The notes under the pieces: model-generated
Told to the model about the DNA's origin: nothing
Database searches by the model: none
Seen by the model: only the letters and a program-made list of their open reading frames with translations
Made by a program: the position numbers and the translations under genes
Shown: one piece after another, positions 53,704 to 61,656 of the stretch
Position numbering within the stretch: the first letter of the stretch is position 1
Layout: the number at the start of each line of letters is the position of its first letter
Source of the DNA: an uncultured Desulfuromonas sp.
GTDB taxonomy: Bacteria > Desulfobacterota > Desulfuromonadia > Desulfuromonadales > Desulfuromonadaceae
Length of the DNA stretch: 64,000 nucleotides
NCBI RefSeq assembly: GCF_963678835.1
Contig: NZ_OY787469.1
Coordinates: forward strand, 2,542,001 to 2,606,000
Reading direction: 5' to 3'

Positions 53704-55251
53704 ATGTCAGAACAGACGATAGAATATGATTTATGCGTGCTCGGCTGTGGTCCTGGTGGTTTTGCCGGTGCCATGAGGGCATTTGACTTCGGTAAGCATG
53801 TCTGTGTTATCGAAGGGGGAGAGATCGGCGGAGCCGGAGTGAAATGGGGTGCCTTGGCGTCAAAAACCATGTGGGAGCTTTCCAAAGATTACTCTATTGC
53901 CGCCAAACAGGACCGTGGTTATCAAAGCCAACATCTCACTGTTGATTTTGGCGAAGTCAATGCAACCATTGAGGAAGCCGTCAAAGAGCGCCAATACCAG
54001 ATGCTCACGCAACTGGAAACCTTTTCTCCTCGACGTTGGCAAGGAGAGGGGTCAATCACCTATGTACGGGGCTGGGCATCCTTTGTTGATCGCCACTCTG
54101 TTGAGGTCTGCCTGGATGATGGCTCAACACAGCTGATCCATGCGAAAAATTTTCTAATTTCCACCGGCAGCCATCCCCGTGGCTATGGCAACCTCCAAGT
54201 CGATCAGGATAAAATCTTCAATTCCAACGGGATTCACCGTCTCAAAAAATTCCCCAAAAGATTGTTGATTCTTGGTGCCGGTGTTGTCGGCTGTGAATAC
54301 GCCACGATCTTTGCCAACTTCGGTCAGACACAGGTTCACCTGGTTGACCACAAAGACCGGGTTCTGTCGTATGAAGATCGTGATGTCAGTGCGTTTGTCG
54401 AACAGAGCCTCGAAGGTGCCGGCGTGGTGCTCCATCAGTCGGCAACGCTACAGGATATCCACCGTCGACAGGATTATCTGGCTGCTGTCCTTGATTTTCC
54501 CGATGGCCACAGTGAGGTGATTGAGGTTGATGCCGCACTGATCTCGGTAGGACGGCAACCCAATTTGAAACATCTCAGATTGGACAAGATCGGCATTGAT
54601 CTCAGCAAAAACGGATTCTTGACCACAGGCGTCGATTGTCGTGTCGATGGCAATATCTTTGCTTGTGGTGACGTGACCTGCCACCCGAACCTGGTCAATA
54701 TCGCTGAGTTGGAAGCACGCATGGCCGCCAAAGAGATGTTTTGCCGGGCCATCCATCCGTTGAATTACTGTAATATGTCAGCGATTATGTTTCTCAATCC
54801 GTCAGTAGCAACTGTCGGCTTAAGTGAAGAACAATGTCAGGCCCAAAATCTGAGTTATCGGGTGGCCTATGTAGCGTATGCTATGTCCAGCAGGCCATTG
54901 GCCATGCGGGCGAAGAGGGGGTTTGTTAAGATCGTGGTGACGGATGATGCCGAAATGAAAATTCTTGGTATGCGCTCTGCCGGACCGCAGGTGTCCAACG
55001 TCGTTCTGTCCATCGCTCATTTTATGGATCACGATAAAGGCGCTGCCGAGGTCCTTAAATCGGTGTATCCTCATCCGAGCATTTCAGAAACGACGCAGGA
55101 ATGTCTGCGCCTGCTGATTGGGAAATCGATCTACAAAGCCCAAGCCTTCCCAGGGAAAATGTGGGTGAAAACCTGGAACCCTGAGGATGGTTATCGTGAC
55201 TGTTCACGTGATTTTCAAGTGGAACAATGTGAGATCCCCAACCAGAGATAA
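53704..55251 (+). CDS. FAD-dependent pyridine nucleotide oxidoreductase lacking the redox cysteines
   Basis: 515 residues of the dihydrolipoamide dehydrogenase/soluble transhydrogenase fold. The FAD motif is LCVLGCGPGGFAGAMRAFDF; the NAD motif is LLILGAGVVGCEYATIFANF; the dimerisation part ends HPHPSISETTQECL, with the family His-x-x-Glu pair. Where lipoamide dehydrogenases have GGTCVNVGCIPSK, this protein has IGGAGVKWGALASKTMWELS, with neither Cys. It resembles transhydrogenase SthA, which has a single Cys there, so disulfide chemistry is excluded; it may move hydride between NAD(P)H and another acceptor. Start ATG 53704. Confidence 0.85.
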   Translation: MSEQTIEYDLCVLGCGPGGFAGAMRAFDFGKHVCVIEGGEIGGAGVKWGALASKTMWELSKDYSIAAKQDRGYQSQHLTVDFGEVNATIEEAVKERQYQMLTQLETFSPRRWQGEGSITYVRGWASFVDRHSVEVCLDDGSTQLIHAKNFLISTGSHPRGYGNLQVDQDKIFNSNGIHRLKKFPKRLLILGAGVVGCEYATIFANFGQTQVHLVDHKDRVLSYEDRDVSAFVEQSLEGAGVVLHQSATLQDIHRRQDYLAAVLDFPDGHSEVIEVDAALISVGRQPNLKHLRLDKIGIDLSKNGFLTTGVDCRVDGNIFACGDVTCHPNLVNIAELEARMAAKEMFCRAIHPLNYCNMSAIMFLNPSVATVGLSEEQCQAQNLSYRVAYVAYAMSSRPLAMRAKRGFVKIVVTDDAEMKILGMRSAGPQVSNVVLSIAHFMDHDKGAAEVLKSVYPHPSISETTQECLRLLIGKSIYKAQAFPGKMWVKTWNPEDGYRDCSRDFQVEQCEIPNQR

Positions 55252-55284
55252 CCTCCTGAAACTGATATATTAAGGGCAGGGGAG

Positions 55285-55334
55285 AAATAACACAAAAAGC
55301 CTTCGTTTTCCAACGAAGGCTTTTTGTGTTATTT
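55285..55334. terminator. Bidirectional terminator with 23-bp perfect stem
   Basis: 55285-55307 and 55312-55334 are perfectly complementary over 23 bp around loop TTCC. The inner GC-rich part (AGCCTTCGTT) flanks A/T-rich arms that give a U-tract in either direction. It includes the stop codon of the - strand GGDEF gene (55329-55331). Confidence 0.95.
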
Positions 55335-56876
55335 ACCGAACCATTTCTTTTTCGTACTGTAAACCGTCACCCGATTGCGACCTTTTTTCTTTGATTCATA
55401 AAGGGCTGAGTCCGCTTGCGAAATCACATCATTTTTATCAATTTTATCCTTGGCAGGTGAGATGTCGGACACGCCAAAACTGGCTGTAATATAATAGGTT
55501 TCACGTTCATGGGTAAAGGCATGTTCCGACAGAGTGCTACGAAACTTCTCGGCAACGATTTCACCTTCTTGGGCATTGGTTTCAGGGAGAACCAACACAA
55601 ACTCTTCCCCCCCATAACGGGCGAACAAATCGTATTCCCGCAGTAAACTGCGCGCCACATCCGCAAACTGTTTGAGAATATAATCACCAACCTGATGGCC
55701 GTGCATATCGTTGAATTTTTTAAAATTATCAATGTCTACCATCACAACGCTAAGCGTGTATTCGTTGCGTTCAGAGCGATTAATTTCCCGATCAAGGAAG
55801 TTTTGAAAATAGCGGTGATTATAGGCTTCAGTCAAACCATCAACATTGGCCAGACGCTCCAACAGTTTATTCTTCTTTTCCAGCTCGGACGTGAGCATCT
55901 CCAGTTGAACGGTTTTTTCCACCAGCGAGCGATTCATTTGCTCATAACTAAGATTGAGCACACTGAGTTCAGCGTTAGCAATCTGCAGAACTTCGGCGAT
56001 TGATTTCTGATTCTGAATCTTAATGTCAAAAAATTTGCCGATCTCTTCAACTTCCATATGCACCCGGTCAAGAAAATCTTCCAGTTTCTTCTCCGTCAGG
56101 TGCAGGCGACGTTTGGCTTGAGACTTGAACAAACCAACCAGTGCGTCTGGCTTTTTCGCATTATAAACCCGCGAAATAATCCCGGATAAGCAGACCACTT
56201 CGCACAAAAGTTTCAGTTTGGCGTCCTTAGAAGGAAGTTTATGTGGCTCATGGTGGTAACGAAGAGGTTCGACAATCTCAGCGGGGAAGCCCCAACTGCG
56301 ACACACTTCGCTGCCGATATAAGTGTGGTCAGCGCCAATAATTTTCATTTCCGCTTCACAGCGTTCCATCTCTTCGTCGGCAACAGCCTTATCAATCTTT
56401 TTGTATTCATCAGGAAACGCTTTTGCCAGAACCAGAATACCGAGGTTCTGCAACAGGCCGGCAATAAAACCTTCTTCGGTATCGTCCGCACTGACAGCCG
56501 TCATCAACATGCGCGAGGCAACAGCTTCAGATAACGATTTTTCCCAAAAGGTGGCATAGTCAAAACCATCTTTTTTTTGTTTGTCCGGTTTCAGAAACGA
56601 AAAGGACAGAACCAGACTGCGTACAGCATTCGTTCCCAAAATAGATGCCGCTTGATGGATGGTGCCGATCTGTTGTGGAAAACTGTAAAATGATGAATTG
56701 ACCACCTTAAGAATCTTGGTGGACAACGAGATATCCTTGGATATCAATGAGGCAATATCGCTGATTGTGGTGTCTTCTTCCGCTGTAATGGAAATCAGCC
56801 GTGAAGCGACAGCCGACAATGTCGGCAACTCATCTGAGTTGAGAACAAAATTTAGGACATCTTCCTGAGTCATCAT
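55329..56876 (-). CDS. HDOD-GGDEF diguanylate cyclase
   Basis: 515 residues. The N-terminal HDOD domain (about 1-270: ELPTLSAVASRLISITAEED, ISKDISLSTKILKVVNSSFY, GLLQNLGILVLAKAFPDEY) is followed by a coiled-coil linker (MNRSLVEKTVQLEMLTSELE) and a C-terminal GGDEF domain with LTEAYNHRYFQNFLDREINR, VDIDNFKKFNDMHGHQVGDY and the intact signature RYGGEEFVLVLPE. It should synthesise c-di-GMP, with the HDOD domain as signal input. The stop codon sits inside the shared terminator. Confidence 0.93.
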   Translation of the reverse strand: MMTQEDVLNFVLNSDELPTLSAVASRLISITAEEDTTISDIASLISKDISLSTKILKVVNSSFYSFPQQIGTIHQAASILGTNAVRSLVLSFSFLKPDKQKKDGFDYATFWEKSLSEAVASRMLMTAVSADDTEEGFIAGLLQNLGILVLAKAFPDEYKKIDKAVADEEMERCEAEMKIIGADHTYIGSEVCRSWGFPAEIVEPLRYHHEPHKLPSKDAKLKLLCEVVCLSGIISRVYNAKKPDALVGLFKSQAKRRLHLTEKKLEDFLDRVHMEVEEIGKFFDIKIQNQKSIAEVLQIANAELSVLNLSYEQMNRSLVEKTVQLEMLTSELEKKNKLLERLANVDGLTEAYNHRYFQNFLDREINRSERNEYTLSVVMVDIDNFKKFNDMHGHQVGDYILKQFADVARSLLREYDLFARYGGEEFVLVLPETNAQEGEIVAEKFRSTLSEHAFTHERETYYITASFGVSDISPAKDKIDKNDVISQADSALYESKKKGRNRVTVYSTKKKWFGK

Positions 56877-56968
56877 TGGGATTACTCCATTTGAATTAAA
56901 TCAATAATGACAACATAGCACAGGTTCAAGAAATCGTTGAAAAAAAACTCTTTTATATCAACGAACTA

Positions 56969-57610
56969 TCAAGAATTTTGTTGTTTGTAACAGGCAATGT
57001 CGTCAATGGTTACCAGAGGGAAGTAATGTTTCTGACAGAAGTCAATTAAATGAGGCATGCGGGCCATTTCACCATTTTCCAAGGTGACCTCACAAAGGAC
57101 ACCACACGGATTCAACCCCGCTAAATCCATCAAATCCACGGTGGCTTCAGTATGGCCGCAGCGCTCGAGAACACCACCGGATTTTGCTTTTAAAGGAAAC
57201 ACATGTCCAGGGCTATGAATATGTTCTGGACGGCTGTCGCTAGCACTGGCAGCACGGATCGTCGTAACGCGGTCAGCGGCAGACACACCGGTCGTCACAC
57301 CCTCCGCAGCTTCTATGCTGACGGTAAACGCGGTCTGGTAGTGGCTACGGTTGTCATTAACCATCATCGGCAGCTTCAACTGAGCGACTTTGTCCTCTGT
57401 GAGACACAAACAGACGATGCCGCTGCATTCACGAATTAACATGGCCATCTGTTCATTGGTCAGATGGTCGGCGCTGAAAATAAGATCTCCTTCGTTTTCG
57501 CGGTCTTCATCGTCCGTGACAATGACACCATGACCACGTTGAAGAGCCTGAAGGGCTCGTTGAACACGTTGTTGAGAGGTTCCGAAGAGTGTATCGAGGG
57601 TCTGATTCAT
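56969..57610 (-). CDS. ribB: 3,4-dihydroxy-2-butanone-4-phosphate synthase RibB
   Basis: Makes the four-carbon riboflavin precursor from ribulose 5-phosphate. The 213-residue protein has the catalytic loop [20 protein letters not shown], the Cys-containing [10 protein letters not shown], and the C-terminal motif [20 protein letters not shown]. There is no GTP cyclohydrolase II domain, so the gene is monofunctional ribB. ATG 57610 follows GGAGACTTCGC. An FMN riboswitch lies 90 bp upstream. Confidence 0.95.
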   Translation of the reverse strand: MNQTLDTLFGTSQQRVQRALQALQRGHGVIVTDDEDRENEGDLIFSADHLTNEQMAMLIRECSGIVCLCLTEDKVAQLKLPMMVNDNRSHYQTAFTVSIEAAEGVTTGVSAADRVTTIRAASASDSRPEHIHSPGHVFPLKAKSGGVLERCGHTEATVDLMDLAGLNPCGVLCEVTLENGEMARMPHLIDFCQKHYFPLVTIDDIACYKQQNS

Positions 57611-57698
57611 GCGAAGTCTCCTTAGAGCTAAGCGGGAATCAGGGCGCACAGGAAGACAGTGCTGCGAGTTGAAACAACCACAGAAAGCTGAATATCCT

Positions 57699-57836
57699 CT
57701 TTCATCCGGACTGTAACCGTCGGCTCTGGAATCACACCAGATCTGCTGACCCTTTATCCCACTGATAAAGGCGCTCGCGGGCTTCTCACGAATGAGTCAC
57801 CGCCGGTGGGGAGTTTCACCCCGCCCTGAGAATAGG
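57699..57836 (-). promoter_or_regulatory. FMN riboswitch (RFN element) of ribB
   Basis: On the - strand the conserved RFN landmarks occur in order: TTCTCAGGGCGGGGTGAAAC, CCCACCGGCGGT, AGCCCGCGAGCGCC, GGTCAGCAGATCTGGTG, CCAGAGCCGACGG and CAGTCCGGATG. The paired helices close as expected. FMN binding should shut off ribB by termination or by hiding the ribosome binding site; the exact switch lies between the aptamer and ATG 57610. Confidence 0.95.
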
Positions 57837-57847
57837 CGAGAAACATA

Positions 57848-58225
57848 TCAAGATTGTCTAAGCAGTTCCAGATAAAATTCTTTCATAATGTTTATGGTCG
57901 TCTTCTTGATCTCCCTCGCGTGAATGTCGACACAGACACCTCCATCCAGAAGAAAGATCTTGTCCAGGCACTTACAGAGATAGGAGTATTGCCAAGATCC
58001 CATTAATTCGATGGAGCTGAACAGGTGAAAGTGTGGACAATCGCGCGTCTGGAACTCAGCGATCCAGATGTACGCCATGTTGGGAACTGCTTGCGAACGT
58101 TGGTAAGAAAGCGGTTTAGATCGGCCATTGATCGGCCATACGCCACCATATAGGTCATGCAAAACTGAGTTTTGATAATATCCTTGGAATTGGCAGCGAC
58201 GAAGCGAAGACGGCCACGGGACTTG
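57848..58225 (-). pseudogene. Frameshifted relic of a HUH-type replication initiator
   Basis: In one frame 58225-58083 reads IKSRGRLRFVAANSKDIIKT..., then MADLNRFLTNVRKQF. A shift near 58080-58090 into the next frame continues PNMAYIWIAEFQTRDCPHFH LF. The combined reading has the layout of rolling-circle Rep proteins whose HUH motif reads HFH after RG-x-P. An in-frame TAA precedes the readable part, and the 3' end is cut short just before the FMN riboswitch, so both termini are missing. A short duplication, GATCGGCCATT GATCGGCCAT, is at 58111-58131. It is a dead gene of an earlier element. Confidence 0.6.
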
Positions 58226-58248
58226 ATGCTAAATTAGAAGGGTACAGC

Positions 58249-58593
58249 TCAAAGGTGCTTCATGGCCCTGAGGTCGGCACCGATGCGCTTTATTGATTCA
58301 GTACGGTTGAATCCCAGGGCTGTGTACTTGTCGAACAGACGAGCAATCAGCTTGTGGTACTCGGCCTTGACATGCTTTGTTTGATCCTTGAGGACGTCAT
58401 TGTGTCGGCTGGCTTGGCGACGTTCGAACCTGGACTGGCGACTCAGCGCCTGGACGAATCCAGATAGTGAGTCAACCAGGTGAACAAACTGGAACAGGTA
58501 CTCGGAAGGAAGAACAAGAGAGATGCGAACACGATCATCGTCAACAGGGGTAACGCTTAGATCGTCATGAAGGAAACGAAGAGAGGACCTCAT
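58249..58593 (-). CDS. Hypothetical small protein upstream of the Rep relic
   Basis: 114 residues from ATG 58593, with a good GGGAGGCTCCT ribosome binding site. The central part is basic and helical (RQSRFERRQASRHNDVLKDQ, KHVKAEYHKLIARLFDKY) and the end is NRTESIKRIGADLRAMKHL. I recognise no family. It points the same way as the Rep relic and is intact. Together they look like a two-gene replication unit of an older plasmid or phage, and the protein may still be expressed. Confidence 0.6.
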   Translation of the reverse strand: MRSSLRFLHDDLSVTPVDDDRVRISLVLPSEYLFQFVHLVDSLSGFVQALSRQSRFERRQASRHNDVLKDQTKHVKAEYHKLIARLFDKYTALGFNRTESIKRIGADLRAMKHL

Positions 58594-58706
58594 AGGAGCC
58601 TCCCTGTTTCCACAGGTACAAAACTAATGTCGCATAAGAAATAAAAATACAACTATCGGAATAGAAAGTTGTGTGAACAGAAAGAGGTGAAAAACACAAA
58701 AGAATA

Positions 58707-58757
58707 GGGGAGTTGCGCCAACAACTCCCCTCGGTATTCGCGACCGCGCCAACGGTC
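58707..58757. other. Twin hairpins with identical CGCCAA loops upstream of the inovirus genes
   Basis: GGGGAGTTG-CGCCAA-CAACTCCCC (58707-58730) and GACCG-CGCCAA-CGGTC (58742-58757) carry the same six-base loop, 31 bp apart. They lie just before the first phage gene. Candidate roles are replication origin, packaging signal or complementary-strand origin; none is proved. The surrounding 58594-58794 gap holds no supported gene. Confidence 0.6.
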
Positions 58758-58794
58758 ATTTTCCTTTCAATTGTCCCAGAAAGGCACTTTCGAT

Positions 58795-59028
58795 ATGAAG
58801 AACATATCCGAACAGCCCACCCGTGTCAACTCTCCTGTGTCTAATCGTCCAAAGCGTACCATTTTTGAATCTATTCTGATTCAGAATTGTTGGAATTTGC
58901 GTTGTGAATCTCGTCAAATGGCTCGTGATTCTGGTTATGCGTCTGCATGTTTCATGTTTGGTCAATATTCTGGGTTGCGTCGTGCTTTGGGTTCTTATCG
59001 TCGGCTCTCTGCTCAGGGGGAGGCGTGA
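58795..59028 (+). CDS. Inovirus pre-rep small protein
   Basis: 77 residues, basic, with KRTIFESILIQNCWNLRCES followed by MARDSGYASACFMFGQYSGL and RRALGSYRRL. It ends 2 bp before the replication gene. Related to the 65-aa protein at 19458 by eye. It may be a DNA-binding or copy-control protein, but no family is recognised. ATG 58795 has AAAGG upstream. Confidence 0.65.
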   Translation: MKNISEQPTRVNSPVSNRPKRTIFESILIQNCWNLRCESRQMARDSGYASACFMFGQYSGLRRALGSYRRLSAQGEA

Positions 59029-59030
59029 TT

Positions 59031-60182
59031 ATGTCATCAGTTTCACCTCGCTCAAAGCATGTTAATAGGATTGCGCGTGTAACACCTCTTGACCAGTCGC
59101 CTTGCGTCCAGACGCCACTGCTTACCGCGCACCGAACCTGTAACACAGGTGCGCTTATCCCAAAGCACAATTCTTTTAAAATTGATTGGCTGGAAATGAC
59201 TGTTTCTGGTGTCGATTGGTCAGATTTCTGTAAATTTTATCTCGGTCTTGATCCTGACCTTTTTGTTCTTGAAGAGTTTGGCCGTCATGGCTACGCCGAT
59301 CTTCGTACCTATGGCAACGTTCAGCTCTGTTATACCTCAGGCCGTTTAGATCGTGGGGTAAAGGTAATTTTGCCGTCTTCTGCGCTTGATCAGGTTTCTG
59401 TTGATGCCTGTGAAATTATCCGTCGTGGCGTTGAAGATGGTGCCAGTTTCGCCCGTATAGACATTGCTTTTGATGACTATACGGGGTCATACAGCTATGA
59501 AACCCTTCAGGAGTCTATCCTTTCTCCTGAGGCTCAAGAGCTTGTTTGCCGTTTTCGTGAGGTACGACCTCAGGAACCTGTCTGGCTCCAAGGTCAACGT
59601 AAGGGGCTTCGTATGGGTGAGGGCTTTGTCTTTGGCTCCGGTTCCTCATCGCGTGTCTGTGTCATTTACAACAAGCGTCTTGAACAGGAAGCCAAGGCAA
59701 TCAAGGCTAAGGAACCTTTGCCGGATTTTCCCGAGGACTTTACTTGGTGGCGTGTTGAATGCCGTTGGAAAAAAGCGGCGGCTCTTGTCCTTGCCGCTCA
59801 TATTGCGGAGAACGGCCTGTTTCAGGCGGGCGCGCTTATCCGTGGTGTTATCGACTTTCGTGAACCTGCTGATGGTGATGATCACCACACAGAAAGGCGT
59901 CCTGTCTCAAGTTGGTGGAATTTCATTCTTTCTAGCGCCGATATTATCAAAACAGGTATAACCAAACCCGTTAAAACCATAGAGGAAAAATGTCAATGGT
60001 TGTCAACGTCCGTAAAAAAAGTAATCGGTCAGGTCTGTTCGATCATGGGGCCTGACGTTGTGTCTGCTATTGCTCGCGACGGTGCAGAGGCCACAACAGA
60101 AAAAGAGTGGAAACGTCTGCGTGCCACATATCGCCCACCTGGGCGTATTCGTCCTGACCTTGCTTTGGGTATTCCATTTTAA
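59031..60182 (+). CDS. Phage replication initiation protein (RstA/gpII-like, Rep_trans type)
   Basis: 383 residues. It should nick the double-stranded phage origin and start rolling-circle replication. Recognisable parts: IDWLEMTVSGVDWSDFCKF, the metal-binding-type strand ASFARIDIAFDDYTGSYSY, VCVIYNKRLEQEAKA and the positively charged WWRVECRWKKAAALVLA. This is the order of Rep_trans/RstA-like initiators of CTX-type phages. ATG 59031 lies 7 bp after GGGGGAGG. An earlier start in the same frame (58947) would overlap the preceding gene. Confidence 0.85.
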   Translation: MSSVSPRSKHVNRIARVTPLDQSPCVQTPLLTAHRTCNTGALIPKHNSFKIDWLEMTVSGVDWSDFCKFYLGLDPDLFVLEEFGRHGYADLRTYGNVQLCYTSGRLDRGVKVILPSSALDQVSVDACEIIRRGVEDGASFARIDIAFDDYTGSYSYETLQESILSPEAQELVCRFREVRPQEPVWLQGQRKGLRMGEGFVFGSGSSSRVCVIYNKRLEQEAKAIKAKEPLPDFPEDFTWWRVECRWKKAAALVLAAHIAENGLFQAGALIRGVIDFREPADGDDHHTERRPVSSWWNFILSSADIIKTGITKPVKTIEEKCQWLSTSVKKVIGQVCSIMGPDVVSAIARDGAEATTEKEWKRLRATYRPPGRIRPDLALGIPF

Positions 60183-60198
60183 AGAAAGGGGGGTTCTT

Positions 60199-60435
60199 TT
60201 GAATAAAGGCATTCGAAATTGCCAGGTATGCGGCCAGCCTTTTGAGGTTGTTCTTATTTGCCGGGGTCGCCCTCGTGTTTACTGTTCTGCCGATTGCAAA
60301 CAGTACGCGTCTCTTTTGGCGTGGCTTGAAGATAAAACAGCCGCTATCAATTTTACCGACGAACGCCGCAAGGCCATTCGTTGTGAATTGTGGCGAATCG
60401 CTAACCGTTTAAATAGGGGGAGAAGTGAAAGTTAG
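60199..60435 (+). CDS. Small zinc-ribbon-like phage protein
   Basis: 78 residues. CQVCGQPF and RVYCSADCKQY give four cysteines in a CxxC...CxxxC zinc-binding arrangement, followed by a basic helix (RKAIRCELWRIANRLNRG). TTG 60199 is chosen because a six-G run (60188-60193) lies 5 bp upstream. It may regulate phage transcription or bind nucleic acid. Confidence 0.65.
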   Translation: MNKGIRNCQVCGQPFEVVLICRGRPRVYCSADCKQYASLLAWLEDKTAAINFTDERRKAIRCELWRIANRLNRGRSES

Positions 60436-60643
60436 GGAGCAGGTTTTCGATCATATCCAAAAATGCGGCGATTTGCGCGATGCTTTGCCACGTATGGGGT
60501 ATCGCTCGTTGTGGGTACGTTGCGACTTCGCTGATATTCCAGTTGAGCGACGTTGGCTCTATGGATTTCTTTTGCAACGTCAAGATTGTGGCATTGTTTA
60601 CGAGGATACGGGCCGTGATTTAATTATTATTTCTGTCTGTTGA
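60425..60643 (+). CDS. Small phage protein of unknown function
   Basis: 72 residues from GTG 60425, which follows GGGGGAGAA and overlaps the previous gene by 11 bp. It has a mixed alpha/beta composition (FDHIQKCGDLRDALPRMGYR, RWLYGFLLQRQDCGIVYEDT) and no family was recognised. Confidence 0.6.
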   Translation: MKVREQVFDHIQKCGDLRDALPRMGYRSLWVRCDFADIPVERRWLYGFLLQRQDCGIVYEDTGRDLIIISVC

Positions 60644-60655
60644 GTGGGGTTGAGT

Positions 60656-60850
60656 ATGTATTACGATTTTATTGATTTTTCTCTTATCCCTGTGTGGAAG
60701 GTCCTTTTCTGTGGTGCCTTGTTCTGTCTCCTTGTGGGTCTCGTTTTTTATTTACCATTCTTTTTATATAACTGGTTTTTAATTTTAAAGCGCGAACAGT
60801 TTCGAAAACAAATCGCTGAATCTATGGGGGGTGACAATGACGGCAATTGA
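60656..60850 (+). CDS. Small single-span membrane protein of the inovirus
   Basis: 64 residues from ATG 60656 (GGGG at 60646-60649). One long hydrophobic stretch, VLFCGALFCLLVGLVFYLPF, is followed by a basic cytoplasmic tail (ILKREQFRKQIAES). It may be an assembly or minor coat component. Confidence 0.6.
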   Translation: MYYDFIDFSLIPVWKVLFCGALFCLLVGLVFYLPFFLYNWFLILKREQFRKQIAESMGGDNDGN

Positions 60851-61022
60851 TATTTTTACAACGGGCAAGGGTGAAAAAAGAAATATTCGTTTATATCGGG
60901 GAATTGAACATCATATTGAAGAAATTATGAAAGAGGAGGGCTGTAATGACTATACGGCAATAGTTAACCGCTTGATAGTGCATGGGCTTTGTGCCACAAA
61001 CAGAACACAGATGTCCCACTGA
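60837..61022 (+). CDS. Ribbon-helix-helix candidate regulator
   Basis: 61 residues starting at ATG 60837 after GGGGGG (60826-60831), overlapping the previous gene by 14 bp. The segment RNIRLYRGIEHHIEEIMKEE followed by NDYTAIVNRLIVHGL has the strand-helix-helix layout of Arc/MetJ-type DNA-binding proteins. It may control phage gene expression. A terminator follows. Confidence 0.6.
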   Translation: MTAIDIFTTGKGEKRNIRLYRGIEHHIEEIMKEEGCNDYTAIVNRLIVHGLCATNRTQMSH

Positions 61023-61045
61023 TAGACCACATACTTTTTTAAATC

Positions 61046-61084
61046 AAAGCTCTATGCTGTTTATCAAGCGTAGGGCTTTTTTTA
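61046..61084 (+). terminator. Terminator at the end of the replication module
   Basis: AAGCTCTATGC (61047-61057) pairs with GCGTAGGGCTT (61068-61078), two G-T wobbles included, followed by TTTTTT. It separates early regulators from the coat module. Confidence 0.85.
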
Positions 61085-61108
61085 TTAACCACAGAATAGG
61101 GGGAACAC

Positions 61109-61285
61109 ATGGAATTTACACTTACAGGCCGTTTTTTGGGTACTGCAGTCAAAACCGCCAAGGGTTACATTCGTCAATTTCTTTCCGACGACGACAAGGT
61201 TTATCGCATTTTTTCCAAGGATGCGACAAAGCTTGACGGCAATTCCGTTGATATTGACCTTCCTGACTTTCTTTTCGCTTCCTAA
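61109..61285 (+). CDS. Candidate single-strand DNA-binding protein (pV position)
   Basis: 58 residues (MEFTLTGRFLGTAVKTAKGY...), not among the longer reading frames but with GGGGG 5 bp upstream of ATG 61109. Small, strand-rich and placed exactly where filamentous phages keep the pV ssDNA-binding protein, before the coat genes. The assignment is by position and size, not by clear motif. Confidence 0.55.
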   Translation: MEFTLTGRFLGTAVKTAKGYIRQFLSDDDKVYRIFSKDATKLDGNSVDIDLPDFLFAS

Positions 61286-61288
61286 GTC

Positions 61289-61429
61289 ATGGAGTACACG
61301 CCAATCATAACGGATACAACATTCGCAGGTCCAAAGGCCGATGTGTTAGCCGGGGCCTCAGGCTGGCTTGGTGTCGTCCTCGTCGTTGCCGGGATTGGCC
61401 TCATTATTCGGGTTTTGATCCCGAAATAA
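61289..61429 (+). CDS. Coat-like small membrane protein 1
   Basis: 46 residues (MEYTPIITDTTFAGPKADV..., LVVAGIGLIIRVLIPK). Acidic or neutral N-terminus, one membrane helix and a basic C-terminus are the marks of filamentous phage coat proteins. It starts 3 bp after the preceding stop. It could be a minor coat (pVII/pIX-like) or a second major coat. Confidence 0.55.
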   Translation: MEYTPIITDTTFAGPKADVLAGASGWLGVVLVVAGIGLIIRVLIPK

Positions 61430-61497
61430 CGCGTGATAAATGCCTGTCGTAATGACACGCCAACTAGGGCAATGCCCAGAAAGGGGGGGGAACTCGC

Positions 61498-61650
61498 ATG
61501 GATCCTACAGTTATCGATACGCTGTTTGCGGCTGCTGGTCTTGACGGTCTTAGTACCAATACTCAGACTCTGATTGTCGGTCTTTTGGGTATTTCTGTGA
61601 TGGGCGCTGTTGCAGTCACTATCCGCAAAGTACTGCCGGGCAAGCTTTAA
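61498..61650 (+). CDS. Major coat protein candidate (pVIII-like)
   Basis: 50 residues (MDPTVIDTLFAAAGLDGLS..., then the helix TLIVGLLGISVMGAVAVTIR and C-terminal KVLPGKL). It has the strongest ribosome binding site of the prophage, an eight-G run at 61483-61490, 7 bp before ATG 61498, and a UUCG terminator 7 bp downstream, as gene VIII does in Ff phages. This is the best pVIII candidate. A leader peptide is not evident, unusual for pVIII but known in some inoviruses. Confidence 0.65.
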   Translation: MDPTVIDTLFAAAGLDGLSTNTQTLIVGLLGISVMGAVAVTIRKVLPGKL

Positions 61651-61656
61651 AAACGT

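Noticed and set aside
58617-58650. A dif-like stretch (TCGCATAAGAAATA) as a XerCD attachment site for the inovirus
   Set aside because: Only one arm resembles XerC-arm sequence; the other half does not match, and no second copy can be compared because the right end is outside the window.
61109-61285. Firm naming of the 58-aa protein as pV
   Set aside because: No sequence motif supports it; only its size and position do, so it is kept as a candidate.
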